Assembly: GCA_922989275.2 (NCBI GenBank)
Contig: OV277861.1
Coordinates: forward strand, 15,090,540 to 15,154,539
DNA from: Gari tellinella
Taxonomy: Eukaryota > Mollusca > Bivalvia > Cardiida > Psammobiidae
Reading direction: 5' to 3'
DNA: 64,000 nt
Positions 1-10,975 of this stretch are shown in pieces (the stretch's first letter is position 1; every line of letters begins with the position of its first letter). The position numbers and the translations under genes were made by a program. The notes beneath the pieces are model-generated. The model did not search any database. It was not told the origin of the DNA and worked only from the letters and a program-made list of their open reading frames with translations.

Positions 1-1466
1 ATGGAAAGAGAAAAGGCTGCATGGACCACATCGAATGCATTTCATGGAAAATATTTTACATTTACAATTTATTGTTTATTTACTATTAGTTAAAATGTAG
101 AAACAGTAAAGTCTTGAAAACATTGCGATTGCTATGTATGACAAGCCATTAGATAAGTTGTATTTAATGCAATTATTGTGTTGGACTGGACGTGTTTGCC
201 TGATAGTGGAAAAAACCTTACTTCGCAATTCCTACAAGCCAAGCAGCTTTGTTTAAACACACGAAATTATTTGCATACTAAATAGCTTGTGTTTTGTGGC
301 ATTACGCAAAATAATATAAGTGTCCAGTAGAGTGTGAATGAGGGAAATATATTGCTGATACATTAGACTAGGCTGCTATTTATTGGATATAAATATACAT
401 ATAGTTGCGAAGATTAAGCGTATGCGCTAAAGAAAACTGATTGCAGTGACAGATGCCTGTATTTTCGATGTTGCCGCTTTTGTTCAGATTAATAAATTTG
501 TGAATATGACAATGAATATATACACACATCATAAGCAATAATACAACAACAAACAGGATTTACTACTTTACCTTTCATAAACCATATATATATATCGAAT
601 TAAAAAATAAGAAAGATTATGCCTTTGTTTAAAAAATATTTAATAAAAACATTACACTCCTCTACTAAACTAGTTTCGCCTTTCGGCTCCTCAGTAGTCA
701 AATTATATAATAAATAATGTCGGCGTGATGCCGGAAACGACCGGGAAAAGCTGTATATGTATTTGCCAAAAGTAAGTCAATACCCAATTAAACAAGTTCT
801 TTAATAAATATACCATCACAAAATTAGTGATTTTTAACACTACCTTTGACTCCGAAAGTTTGACTAATGGTCATGTATGAGAAAATTTAAGAAACGAAAT
901 TAATCATTAGTGCAAAAGGTAACGGTCATCTTAAAGCAAACACGTTTCTTATTCAAACATTGGTCATTATGCATTAAAGTAAGCTTCAAATCAATTTAAA
1001 ATGTTCTTGATTACCTTGCCAATGCTTAAAAACATATATTTCAACACCAAAAGTATAAAATTTGGTCATACATGTCAAATGTTAGAAGAGAAATGGTATA
1101 TGAGAACCGAAAATGGCGGCCATCTTGAAAAATGGCGGCCATTTTGAATGTTTACGCTGCAAAAGGGCTTTTTGTTGAAAGAAAGGCCATATCAGTATAT
1201 TATGTAAACCTACTTTGATGAGTGTATATCAAGTTTATGATTTTTTCTCTAATGTGCCCAGCTATTATAGCAGAAATGAACAGCAGAATACGTGATTTAC
1301 TGGCTTATTTTAAGAGTTATCGCCCTTGTGTGTGACTTATAATTGTTTTTTCTGTCACGAAAATTCTATTTCTAGATTTTCGACCAATTATACATTCAAT
1401 AAATTAAAGTTTTTTAGGTTATCTATGAGTGATTGCAAATAGCATAACAATTAATTATCATAATTC
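1..1466. other. upstream AT-rich non-coding DNA
   Basis: I see no gene here. The stretch is AT-rich. A pair of GGCGGCCAT-containing segments lies near 1113-1145, a motif that often sits inside dispersed mollusc repeats. Nothing else is recognisable. Confidence 0.5.
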
Positions 1467-2800
1467 CTATTAAAAAGGAGATATGGAACAGAAATAACAG
1501 AGTAATTGCCCCTGGAATAGAGCATTGACTGTAATTTTTACTTTTATTTGCATATTGAATCGTTGCTTTATGTCAAAGGTGTAAAGAAACATACAAAAGT
1601 TTGATGTTATAAGAAAACAGTCAAAAAATAACGAAAACAAATTCCCATAAAAAATAAAATAGAAAGAGAAAAATCAGAGTTATTGCCCCTGGAAAAGGGC
1701 ATTGGCTGTAATATTTACTTCCATTTGCATTTAGAATTGTTACTTTATGTCAAATGTGTAAAGAAACATAAAAATAATACGATGTTATTTTAAAAATGAT
1801 TTTACAAAACTTACTATAACAATTTTATAATCTTGGTAATAATATTGAAAGAATTTCCATGTTTCCATGCATCTCAATATTGTATCATTTTTATTGTGAA
1901 TGTAGTTATTTGTCTTTCTCGCTTTGTAGGTACATTAATATAATTTCATGTGAGGCGCTTTTGAACGCACAACTCCTGTGTGAAAAGAGCGCTATATAAA
2001 TCGGGTAAAATAATAATAATAATTAAATATAAAATAGGAATGGAAAAACAAGAGTTATTGCCCCTGGAAAAGAGCACTGACAGTAATATTAACTTTTATT
2101 TGCATATTGAACTGCTCCTTTATGTCAAAAGTGTAAACAAACATAAAACATTATAAGAAAACAGTACAAAAAAACGAAAACTAATTCCCATTTAAAATTA
2201 AATATGGAACTGAAAGATCAGAGTTATTGCCCATGGAATAGAGCATTGACTATAATATTTACTTTTATTTGCATATTGAACTGCTCCTTTGTGTCGAAAG
2301 TGTAAACAAACATAAAACACATTATGAGAAAACAGTCAAAAAATAACGAAAACAAATTCCTATTAAAAAAGAGATATGGAACAGAAAAAACAGAGTTATT
2401 GCCCCTGGAATAGAGCATTGACTGTAATTTTTACTTTTATTTGCATATTGAATCGTTGCTTTATGTCAAAGGTGTAAAGAAACATACAAAAGTTTGATGT
2501 TATAAGAAAACAGTCAAAAAATAACGAAAACAAATTCCCATAAAAAATAAAATAGAAAGAGAAAAATCAGAGTTATTGCCCCTGGAAAAGGGCATTGGCT
2601 GTAATATTTACTTCCATTTGCATTTAGAATTGTTACTTTATGTCAAATGTGTAAAGAAACATAAAAATAATTTGATGTTATAAGAACACAGACAAAAATA
2701 ACGAAAGAATAACTATAAAAAATATAAAAAAGAATGAGGAAAATCAGAGTTATTGCCCCTGGAAAAGGACATTGACAGTAATATTTTACTTTTTTGATAA
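1467..2800. repeat. tandem array of ~175-bp units with a higher-order duplication
   Basis: The landmark TTATTGCCCCTGGAA (or close variants) recurs near 1505, 1680, 2056, 2224, 2398, 2574 and 2751, giving a unit of about 170-180 bp. Each unit also carries a TTTACTTTTATTTGCATATTGAA-like stretch and AAAACAGTCAAAAAATAACG. The block from about 1467 to 1770 recurs almost unchanged at 2362-2668, which indicates a recent duplication of a two-unit block. A CGCTATATAAAT segment of dispersed-repeat type interrupts the array near 1990. The apparent minus-strand ORFs here are translations of the repeat. Confidence 0.8.
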
Positions 2801-3262
2801 TATTTAGCAAGTGCAGACATTTGTGAACTAATTGTAACCAATAATAGTTCATTTGATATATTTGAAATGTAAATAAAGTTAGGTTTATATTATGGTATGC
2901 AAAAATCTGCACCCAATGACCTTTGACCTATTTCTGACCTTAATACGCGCATAAGAACTTTACATCCCCCCTAGAATTGTTCGTATACATATGCTGAATA
3001 TAAATCAAGTGGATGTTGCCCGTCTACACGACATGCCATGAGACCCATTTTCCAGAGCCTTATTTTCGATCCGTAGGCAGGCTATAATTTGAATTGTTAT
3101 ATTAAGCTTTGTACAAATATTGGGAAATAAAATATGTTTAAACTAAAAATAAAAAACTGAATAATATATATTATTTAAATACTGAACAATTACGTAAGGT
3201 TCCTTGTGGCTATCGTCATGTGTAGTATAAAAATGCCTTTACCAACAACAAAAAAGAAGAAA

Positions 3263-3332
3263 GGATTCACTGGGTATCGAACTCATGACCTTACTCAGTA
3301 AAACGCTACTCTACTACCTCGACCACGATGCC
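3263..3332 (-). repeat. tRNA-like SINE head (minus strand)
   Basis: The reverse complement begins GGCATCGTGGTCGAGG and carries a pol III A-box-like segment. About 40 nt later it has AGTTCGATACC, a good match to the B-box consensus GGTTCGANTCC. It is followed by a T-rich run rather than a CCA end, so it reads as a tRNA-derived SINE promoter or tRNA relic rather than a working tRNA gene. Confidence 0.5.
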
Positions 3333-3992
3333 ATATAGGTCTCAAAATCTTATTTTAGAATTGAATCCTAACTTACCCATAACATGGAATGGTTGCAACT
3401 TCTATAAATAGAAAAGTTCAGTCACGGTTCAGCGCACAAAATTTACCTATAGTTGGCCCCCGTGATAAGAGTTCAGTAGTGCGTTCAAGTACCGTATCAG
3501 CGAACAGTAACGTTAACCGATGCAAACAACTCATATAGTACGACATCTAACGTTCACCAATACTCTTCAATAATAACTCATTGCGCCCCAATGTTTATTA
3601 ACTTTTCAAGGGTACGAACGATTTATGTGCGATTCTAAATAACATAAGCAAAAGTGCAATAATCAACTGAAATGCATCATTTTTACCGCATATAAAAATA
3701 AGATTTAGCTGCTTAGATGTAAGCTGCTTTGTTTGATACATTAAGTATCGGAAAATGTTGGTCTATTGATGAGAAATTAAGTCGGGACTGTTCGCTGGTT
3801 TTATTAAATTCATTTCGTAGCCATTTTGTTTTCCTTGTTGGCGATGGCGAACTACCTCTGAGGCCGTTCGTGTCGTTCGCAATCGGTAACAGCCTAACGG
3901 CCGTTAAAGATAAATTGTAACCGTTTTCTGTTGCAATCGATGCAATCGATACGGTACATGTACTTGAACGCGCTACAGATGAGTACGATGAT
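3333..3992. other. non-coding, nothing recognised
   Basis: No conserved ORF, hairpin element or RNA gene is recognisable. A short + strand ORF at 3729-3920 has no splice or codon support. Confidence 0.4.
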
Positions 3993-4600
3993 GGTTGAAA
4001 TCGGACTAATAGGTTAAGATATATCTACCTTTGAATTGATGAAGATGCATTGTTTAACAGTGTTTACACTCTAAACGCCACAATTGTAATTCAATCTTTT
4101 TCAAACTTGCTCAGATTGTATATGACCATATGAAATCAGACTAGTTCGATTATGGTTGAAATCAGACGAATAGGTTAAGAGTTATCTGCCCTTGAATTGC
4201 TGAAAATGTCATAATTAACAGTGCTTTCACTTTAGAGGCCAGTCTTTTTCAAACTTTCTCACATTGTATATGACCATAAGAGTTCAAATACGTATGATTA
4301 TAGCTGAAACCGAACCAATAGGTCAAGAGTTATCTGCCCTTGAATTGCTGAAAATGCCATATCTAACAGAGTTTACACTCTTGCAACTGCAGTTTTCAAT
4401 GGATTTTGATTATACTTTCACACAAAGTATATAGCTATAAGTTCTCGAAGGAGTATAATTATTGTTGAAATCTAATCATTGTGGTTATAGTTATCTGCCC
4501 TTAATATACTTTGAAATGCTAGAAAAGGCTTTATTTCAGTATTGTTTAGGCCCTAGTTATCTGCCCTTGATGTACTCTACTATACATATGAGATTGTATT
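3993..4600. repeat. degenerate tandem repeat, ~155-160-bp unit
   Basis: A phrase built on GGTTGAAATC...AATAGGTTAAGAGTTATCTGCCCTTGAATTGCTGAAAATG recurs near 3993, 4150, 4310 and 4460 with increasing divergence. It is similar in style to the array at 1467-2800 (an 'AGTTATTGCCC' phrase), but the units are not the same. Confidence 0.65.
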
Positions 4601-4956
4601 CCAAAATTGTTTACATGCTATACACTTAACGAATCTTCTAACTGTGCACTTATATATGGTATCATATCTCCGGCGCTAATGACCAGATCGTGCTAAAACT
4701 TTGCAGAAATCAAGAAGACATATTTCTGATGGTAATATGTTTACTTTATTTCATACAAAACAAAAAAAATATTAATTTGAACGAAAAATATGAGTGAGTA
4801 AAAAAAGTTGGTTTCTCAAAAAGAGAGAGGAGACGTATACAGAAACCTAAGGTGCGATTCCCTACTCTTATTCACTGGTTATTTTTGATACCCAGTGTAA
4901 AGAACTGATCAATACATTGGGCTCCGGTCTTTATAAAGTCTTATCCGAAGGAATTG

Positions 4957-5027
4957 GTCGGGCGGGGGATCGATCTCACGACCCCTGGTATCGTAGTCGA
5001 GCGCGTTACTCTACGACCACGTCCGAC
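4957..5027 (-). repeat. tRNA-like SINE head (minus strand)
   Basis: The reverse complement starts GTCGGACGTGGTCGTAGAG and ends GCCCGAC. These ends can pair as a seven-base acceptor-like stem with one mismatch. A T-arm-like segment GGGGT...ATCCCC lies before the 3' end, with AGATCGATCC standing in for the B box. It is more likely a tRNA-derived SINE than a functional tRNA, because the anticodon arm is not convincing. Confidence 0.55.
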
Positions 5028-5522
5028 GTTGAGTGTAACAAAAAGTCATTAAAACAGTATTTTTGTCAATTTAGACTCCTTTGTCTAGCATCGTTTATAA
5101 AAGCCTGACGTCGACGTCATATCGACGTTACGCATAGTTGAACGGCTATTCAACGTCGCTCGATCAAGATATTCGTCCAACAACATGTTTTCCTAATTTT
5201 CGACTTAATAGCGAATGCAAGAGAAAAATATCGAAACAATTTCTCAACAGTTCACGATTTTCTCGTGCAAATTAAGGATTTTGTCGTTTCATGGTTCACT
5301 GGGTCTTCAAGCATTTTTTTTTTAATTTCATAACGATATGACATTTTATTGTCTGTCAATAGCCAACACCCAAAAATTGGGTAGAAATTCTTATAAATAA
5401 CAGATATACATGTATACCGAAAAGAAAAGTGCACAGTTAGAAGATTTGTTAACTACAAATTGGAATGGATTTAGATTAAAACGTGTTAAACAGAAAGGTA
5501 AAGCTATCAGGCTTCAGTACAA

Positions 5523-5560
5523 CAGGTGAGCGATACAAGGGCCGTCATGCCCTCTTGTCT
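5523..5560 (+). repeat. solo right end of AGCTCACC/CTCTTGT repeat
   Basis: CAGGTGAGCGATACAAGG, then a short hairpin (GGGC...GCCC) and CTCTTGTC, match the right end of the elements at 21331-22576 and 57117-58396. The left end is not visible nearby. Confidence 0.6.
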
Positions 5561-5952
5561 AACTTATATTGCAATAATAGTTTTATTATGGTGTCTGCCA
5601 GTTTAAATAGAAAGTTGATGTGAAGAAAGCCTAAAATTGTAGTTTAAATATATTGTATTGCAACAATATCGCATATAGCACAGGTGCAAACTCGAGTCTA
5701 AATTTAGTAAGCTAGATTCTATATTTATTGTCAAATATACAATTAAGAAATGCGTCTGTGTTAAAACTATGTTTATACAGGCAATAAGATGCTAGTCTCA
5801 TAGACACTCGTGCACCAAATTTGCCAAATAAATAAATATATAAAATACAATGTTTTATCACATTATAGAAACATAAAAAAAAACATAAAATGATTTTGGA
5901 ATCGCCAAACGTCACACATTCCAATTTCTGGAAATGTGTTTTTCATTTGAAA

Positions 5953-6185
5953 AGCGTAACGCGGCATCTGATCTGGATTCAAGCTGTTTGTCATTTGTCA
6001 TTATGTTTCTTTCTGTCAAAATGTTCATTATGTAACTTTGAGAAAAACAGCAGACGACCATTTTAAGCAGACGCAGTCGTGAATAGGTTTGACATAATTG
6101 CCATTTTTGGGGAACTTCGACAAGAGTCGTTGTAAGGAGGGAAGGGAGTCGTTGTTGGGAGGGCCGATGTATGGAGGGAACACTA
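5953..6185 (-). mobile_element. truncated family I MITE
   Basis: It starts inside the hairpin (GCGGCATCTGATCTGGATTC), then runs through the family I phrases CAAAATGTTCATTATGTAAC and GTCGTTGTAAGGAGGG to AGGGAACACT. The other hairpin arm and terminus are missing. Confidence 0.6.
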
Positions 6186-6779
6186 TTAATTGTTGTAATT
6201 GTGTCTTTGATGTACCAAGTGCATTTTGAAATGAAAATTCTTATAACTTTTTCAAAATATTTTTCTTTCGCGGTAAAAGTTATTTAATTTTATATATAAG
6301 TCTGTCATAGAATAATTTCTATAGCAATTTATGAAAAGTCACGATTGGCCGATGGTCGATCAGGCAAAGCTGTCGATTAATCAGAACAGAACAGAACATA
6401 ATTTTATTTAGATTTGTACAAAGTACATCATCTCATTCACATATAAATATTCACAAATATATAACATCACGTGACAATATGAGGATGAATACATCAATTA
6501 TTTTCGTTTGAGGAACGTCTTACTCTAAGAGCGTCTCTGATAAATATAGATAAGTTAAAAAATTGTTTATTTGTGCTTTTCATTAATTCAATAAATATAA
6601 ACATTGAAGGTCTTTGAAAAAAGAACTTCTTTAGATATTTCACTCTCAAATCCACATAATCGTGACTATTGTAAATAGCCCATGTCCATCACTTTGTTAC
6701 AGGAAACGCCAAAGCCTGCTACTATACATACATGTAATCTGTTTTGACATATGAGGCTTTGTTTGTCGAAAGAGTCACA

Positions 6780-6912
6780 TACTTTGTTTAACGTCAAAAC
6801 GTCTTTCTATATATATGACGTCATAAATATGTTAACACGTCACAGAACGACGTCTTCGTCTAAGTAAACGTCACAATGTTATTTTGATATGACGTAAACA
6901 ACGTCTTCGTCA
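6780..6912 (+). promoter_or_regulatory. CRE-like motif cluster upstream of exon 1
   Basis: A perfect palindromic TGACGTCA lies at 6816-6823, directly after a TATATATA-like run. Several half-sites surround it: ACGTCAAAACGTC, ACACGTCACA, GACGTCTTCGTC, AACGTCACA, TGACGTAAAC and AACGTCTTCGTCAT. TGACGTCA is the CREB/ATF consensus. The cluster ends about 105 bp before the proposed start codon at 7018, so a promoter role is plausible. Transcription itself cannot be seen. Confidence 0.4.
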
Positions 6913-7017
6913 TGGAAATTGTTTCTGATTGATCATTCATAAGAGAGATCCATTCGAATATAGACATGTAGTCACAACTAACGTGATAGTTCTAACGCGA
7001 CACACAGTCCGACAGAG

Positions 7018-7064
7018 ATGACGGGCCGGAGGAAGTCCTCTTACCGGCGGGGGTCGGCGAAAAT
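7018..7064 (+). CDS. WDR49: WDR49-like exon 1 (start codon exon)
   Basis: It encodes 15 residues beginning MTGRRKSSYRRGSAK plus two bases, then a GTAAGC donor. The ATG sits in a locally GC-rich patch, and an in-frame TAA lies upstream with no other ATG between. The exon ends in phase 2, exactly what exon 2 needs (its first base completes an ATA codon). This phase match and the absence of a start codon near the start of exon 2 are the reasons for the choice. The peptide is strongly basic and probably disordered. Being a short exon it could be wrong; a transcript would settle it. Confidence 0.55.
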
Positions 7065-7209
7065 GTAAGCAAAACTGTACACTATATTTGTTGCATTCTT
7101 TGCAACATTCCTGCAGACCCGATAAAGGGTTTAAAAACTAAACAGTCAAACTTGTATTAGACGATCACTGAATAAAGAATTAATGTGATATTTAAAGACA
7201 GGCGATCGC

Positions 7210-7444
7210 TTAACATTCAGCCCTAGCGACGAGTATATTCGTCATTTACTAACAGTGTACATTTGAGGATAACACTTGTCATATGCAAACAGTGTATACC
7301 CTGATCAGAGGGCTCCTTAAGGAGTATACACTGTTTGTCATTTTGAAATAAATTGTTAAAATCAACCCTAAATAGTCAAAAATGGACTAAACTGATTTCG
7401 AAATTCTATTTGTCCATTAAAAGATTCAAGGGTGAATGGGTTAA
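7210..7444 (-). mobile_element. family B MITE
   Basis: TTAA at both ends. The hairpin around 7287-7335 reads CCTGATCAGAGGGCTCC on one side, while the other arm is shortened to AAGGAGTATACACTGTTTG, so the palindrome is asymmetric. Orientation is reversed relative to the copy at 34993. Confidence 0.75.
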
Positions 7445-7659
7445 TGCGGTGGGACAATGGTAATATTTAAAGCTCCTATAGATATAGGATATAGGAGCAT
7501 TCTGCATTACTTCTGTTCAATTTTGCCTAACACTATACAGTAGCTTGAGTGGCCGCTTACTAAAATTTAACTGTATACATGTATAGATGGGTTTAATTGG
7601 GTTATTGCACATGTAAATTAATTACAAAACAGATCATTTAAATTGACTAGCTATACATC

Positions 7660-7915
7660 CTTATAATAATGATAATAGATAATAAATAATACCTATAATA
7701 ATAATAGTAATAACAATAATGATAAAATAGAGCATTTAACTTTGGCAAAAACGTTTGGCCACACCTAGAGTTGACCGCTAGTTATAAGTAGATCATTATA
7801 ATATGAATCATCATTATCAGCAGCAGTAGTAATATCATCATCGTCTTCATCATCATAGCAATAATAACAATAATAATAATAATAATTTATTATTATTATA
7901 CATGCATAATAATAG
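7660..7915. repeat. ATA/ATC-rich simple repeats
   Basis: Imperfect AAT/ATA and ATC trinucleotide tracts with short tetranucleotide breaks. Nothing else is recognised from 7445 to 7660. Confidence 0.7.
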
Positions 7916-8039
7916 TATTACTGATACTTATACTACATGTACTAGATCTAGTCTAATATGAATAAAAAAAATGATCATGAATAAATATGCAAAGCTTCCA
8001 GACGCGTGTGCGTGGCGTGTTAAAAGAGAGAAATGTACA

Positions 8040-8329
8040 TACAGTGTTCTCTCCCTACAACGGCCCTCCAAACAATTACTCCCTCCTTACAACGACCATT
8101 GTCGAAGTTCTCTAAATAGGAAAATTATGTCTCGTCTGCTTAAAATTGTCATTGCTAAGTGGACATTTTTATAGAAGATATATAATGACGAGGGGCAAAC
8201 ATTTAAGCTGTTTCCAAATATAAGCCAAGTCTTAATTTTCCCTCCCTATAACAAGTCCCTCCGAACAACACAAGCAATATTAAATTTTTTGTTCCCCATT
8301 GGGTGTCGTTGTAGAGAAGAAACACTGTA
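8040..8329 (+). mobile_element. family I MITE lacking its hairpin
   Basis: It starts TACAGTGTTCTCTCCC and ends AGAAACACTGTA, with internal CTCCCTCCTTACAACGACC. The central palindrome seen at 40200-40260 is absent, leaving the two flanks joined. Confidence 0.7.
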
Positions 8330-8570
8330 ATATAATAAGTATGTATACCGCAATATATCTAGTTTTAATCTAAATTTCACTGCAAAGGACTGACAGTATT
8401 TTTCAACCAAACATGTAGGTGTGATACATGTAGTATAAATTGGCGCGGTAGAATAGGAAACATGTTATGTCTATTTCTTTCTACTACAATCTGTAAGCTG
8501 AAAACAGAATACTATCAAATAAGTCGTAGAATATTATAAAGATTTTTAGGGGTTTTGTTTTACACTAAAT

Positions 8571-8630
8571 TGTTTATTTTTTATCTCTGAAGAAGGCCAC
8601 AGGCCGAAACATGTAGGAAATTAAATAAAC
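8571..8630 (+). other. hammerhead-like CTGANGA/GAAA hairpin motif
   Basis: CTGAAGA (8587-8593), one A, a GGCC/GGCC stem with ACA loop, then GAAAC and the palindromic ACATGT. The arrangement CUGANGA-stem-GAAA is that of a hammerhead ribozyme core, and such motifs occur in Penelope-like elements and retrozymes (family knowledge). The extra A before the stem departs from the consensus, so activity is doubtful. The same layout recurs at 40839. Confidence 0.35.
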
Positions 8631-8796
8631 TAATGTTCATTTTATGGAGTTTTTCTCTGTTACAAATATAATGGTTTACACTAAACGAATACATATAGTC
8701 AATAAACTAATTATCTACATAAATGTTGCATTGCGAGTGTCCATTTAATTTCTTTGTAACTCCAGGCTCCTAATCCTCTCTAAACTGGGCACCTCC

Positions 8797-9145
8797 GTAA
8801 CTCATTCCTTTCTAAAACTTTAAAAGGACAGTTCCAGTTTCTATTTTAGTCCAGTCAGTTTTCAAATTTATAGCGCTGTTTTTACCATATATTTCAAAAA
8901 TACAAACAGCGCAGACTCTGATCAGGAGTCCTCTGAACTGAGTCTGCACTGTTTGCATATGACAAGTGAACTTTGTGGACCATATTGAAAATTGGTTTGT
9001 TTGTTCGATACCAAATATGTAATCCACATGAAATAAAGTCGTTATTTTTATTATCATTATTATTATTATTATTATTAACTAGGCATAGGTACACTGTTTA
9101 TTAAGGACGCATATAATCGTTATTAGGGATCAATAGGTTAAGACC
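8797..9145 (+). mobile_element. diverged family B MITE
   Basis: AACTCATTCCTTTCTAAAAC start, then the B phrases for the left flank, and a diverged hairpin (CTGATCAGGAGTCC / CTGAACTGAGTC) with TGTTTGCATATGACAAG. The right half contains a TTA microsatellite near 9047-9080. It ends near AATAGGTTAA. Confidence 0.6.
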
Positions 9146-9492
9146 AGACTGGAATGTGCTGGTTTTCAATGGATTTACTGTATAGGTTAAACCAGGGCCA
9201 TGATTAAAATTACATGACAATTCAGCTCGCATTTTAATATCGCTCGCCTTTAATCCCTTCTCAGTCATTATTTCGTTTGATCAATAAAAAATATTACCTA
9301 AACTGTTATTTCAATTTAATATCAAAGAAGTTTGACCGAAGAAATACCGATATAATATGAGTGTCAAACAGTTTCGATCCTGATCAGACGCCGCGTACCG
9401 ACTTTAGTGGCCGACGCGGTGAAAGTGTTGAGAAGGATTAATCTAACACTATACATGTAACACTGGAGAAGTCTGGTTATTTGTGTCCGTTC

Positions 9493-9751
9493 TTAACCCT
9501 TTACCTGATAGTCTATTTCTAGTATTGAAGATAGGTGGCTTCTTAAAGCAGGTTGAAAGTAAAGCAGAATGTGCCTTAAGGCACATTCTGCTTTACTTTC
9601 AGCCTGCTTTAAGCTATCATGTGCTAGAATATAGAAAATATTCCCTATCATGCATTGTATATCTTCAAAACTGATTAAATTGGAACTATTTTCTTCAGCG
9701 GATGAATAAATAAAACACGCTGAAAGGCGCTTCTATTGGGGAAAGGGTTAA
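9493..9751 (+). mobile_element. family A MITE
   Basis: TTAA flanks. Left end CCCTTTACCTGATAG, right end GGGGAAAGGG. A central palindrome at about 9543-9612 has a CCTTAAGG apex. A spurious 63-codon ORF (9483-9674) translates the palindrome. Confidence 0.85.
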
Positions 9752-9869
9752 ACCGAAACTAAAAATAAACATACTAAACACAATGCAATAACATTTTAGA
9801 AAATGGCAGGTTTTTTTCACAGTTCGGTGCCTGATCCTGAGACACCGGGTTATCCGTTGTCTAATCTAC

Positions 9870-10197
9870 AACGCTCCCTCTGTACAACGACACCCAGTGG
9901 GAGACAAAAATGCGTGCGTTGTTCGGATGGAGTCGTTGTAGGGAGGGAAATTGGCTTGCATTTGCAAAGAGCTTGGATTCAGATCAGACGCGGCGTCTGA
10001 TCTGCATTCAAGCTGTTTGCCACTCGTAAGTATGTTTCTGTCTGTCAAAATGTCAAATATGTGACTTTGAGAAAGCAGGTGATATTGCAGCCGTGAAAAA
10101 GTAGACATATTGGTATTGTCTATTAGAGAACAGCAACAAGTGTCGTTGTAAGGAGGGTGTCGTTGTTCAGAGAGCCGTTGTAGGGAGGGAGCATAGC
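9870..10197 (-). mobile_element. family I MITE
   Basis: Flanks carry ACAACGACACCCAGTGGG and GTTGTAGGGAGGGAGC. The hairpin at 9965-10020 (AGATCAGACGCGGCGTCTGATCT) has family C-like arms ending in AAGCTGTTTG. Confidence 0.75.
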
Positions 10198-10520
10198 TCA
10201 ACAGTTTTAGCCCTAGTTAACCATTATACATATATATACATAACACAAAAATAACAGTTCAGATCGTTCTGATCAGATAAAAGTTCAAACTGCTTGTCAC
10301 TCGGCATTCCGATACAATGTAGAAAGCGGTCGGGTTTTCCAGACATTTAAGCGGACGATATTTTCAGTAGATGGCAATGACTCCATTTTCAAATAGACAA
10401 AATATCACAAGGCACACAAAATCAGGTGGAAGTTGAAGATGTTGTTGTTAAGAGGGATTTACATCCACTCAATGCCATGACATAATTATGCTGGTCAGTA
10501 TCGGCTATTTAACCGTAGAT

Positions 10521-10859
10521 CAGGGCTACCATAAGTTGCTCATAAAATCCTAAATTTTCTAAAAAATTCAAGCGCGATTTTAGGAATCGTTCCTTTAACG
10601 CTTTCGCAGTTTCGCAGCCAGGCTCAATAACACTAACTTAATTATGCAAACAGTTTGGATTATGATTTCATAACGCGACGTCTGAGCTGTATCTTTAGAA
10701 ACTGTTGGACACCCCAGAGACAGTGTATACCAGAGACAGTGTATAGCACTGTCTCTGGACACCCTATTAATGTTTTCTAAGTGAAAACGCATAAAATTCC
10801 AAATTTTGAAAGTAGAAATCCGAAGATTTCGGAAAAATCCGGAGAAATGGCAGTTCTAG
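10521..10859 (+). mobile_element. family K element
   Basis: Left end CAGGGCTACCATAAGTTG, right end GGAGAAATGGCAGTTCTAG. The same two ends occur in opposite order at 10976-11672. Inside, a short inverted repeat uses CCAGAGACAGTG / CACTGTCTCTGG, with its left arm duplicated. Confidence 0.55.
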
Positions 10860-10975
10860 CCACGGGAGCGATTGTCTGACGTCAGGAAGATACAAACACC
10901 AGATTTGGCGCATATATTCTATTCTGCTATACTTTGAGCCTGCTCTAAGCTACCATCTGCTGGGGTGTAGTGAAT

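Noticed and set aside
2224..2912. Minus-strand ORFs rich in Phe/Tyr/Ile
   Set aside because: They translate the 175-bp AT-rich tandem units and have no start or splice context.
4957..5027. A functional tRNA gene
   Set aside because: The T-arm and acceptor stem look tRNA-like, but the anticodon arm is poor and the surrounding tail suggests a SINE.
10020..10035. GTAAGT-like donor in ACTCGTAAGTATG
   Set aside because: It lies inside a family I MITE with no coding sequence before it.
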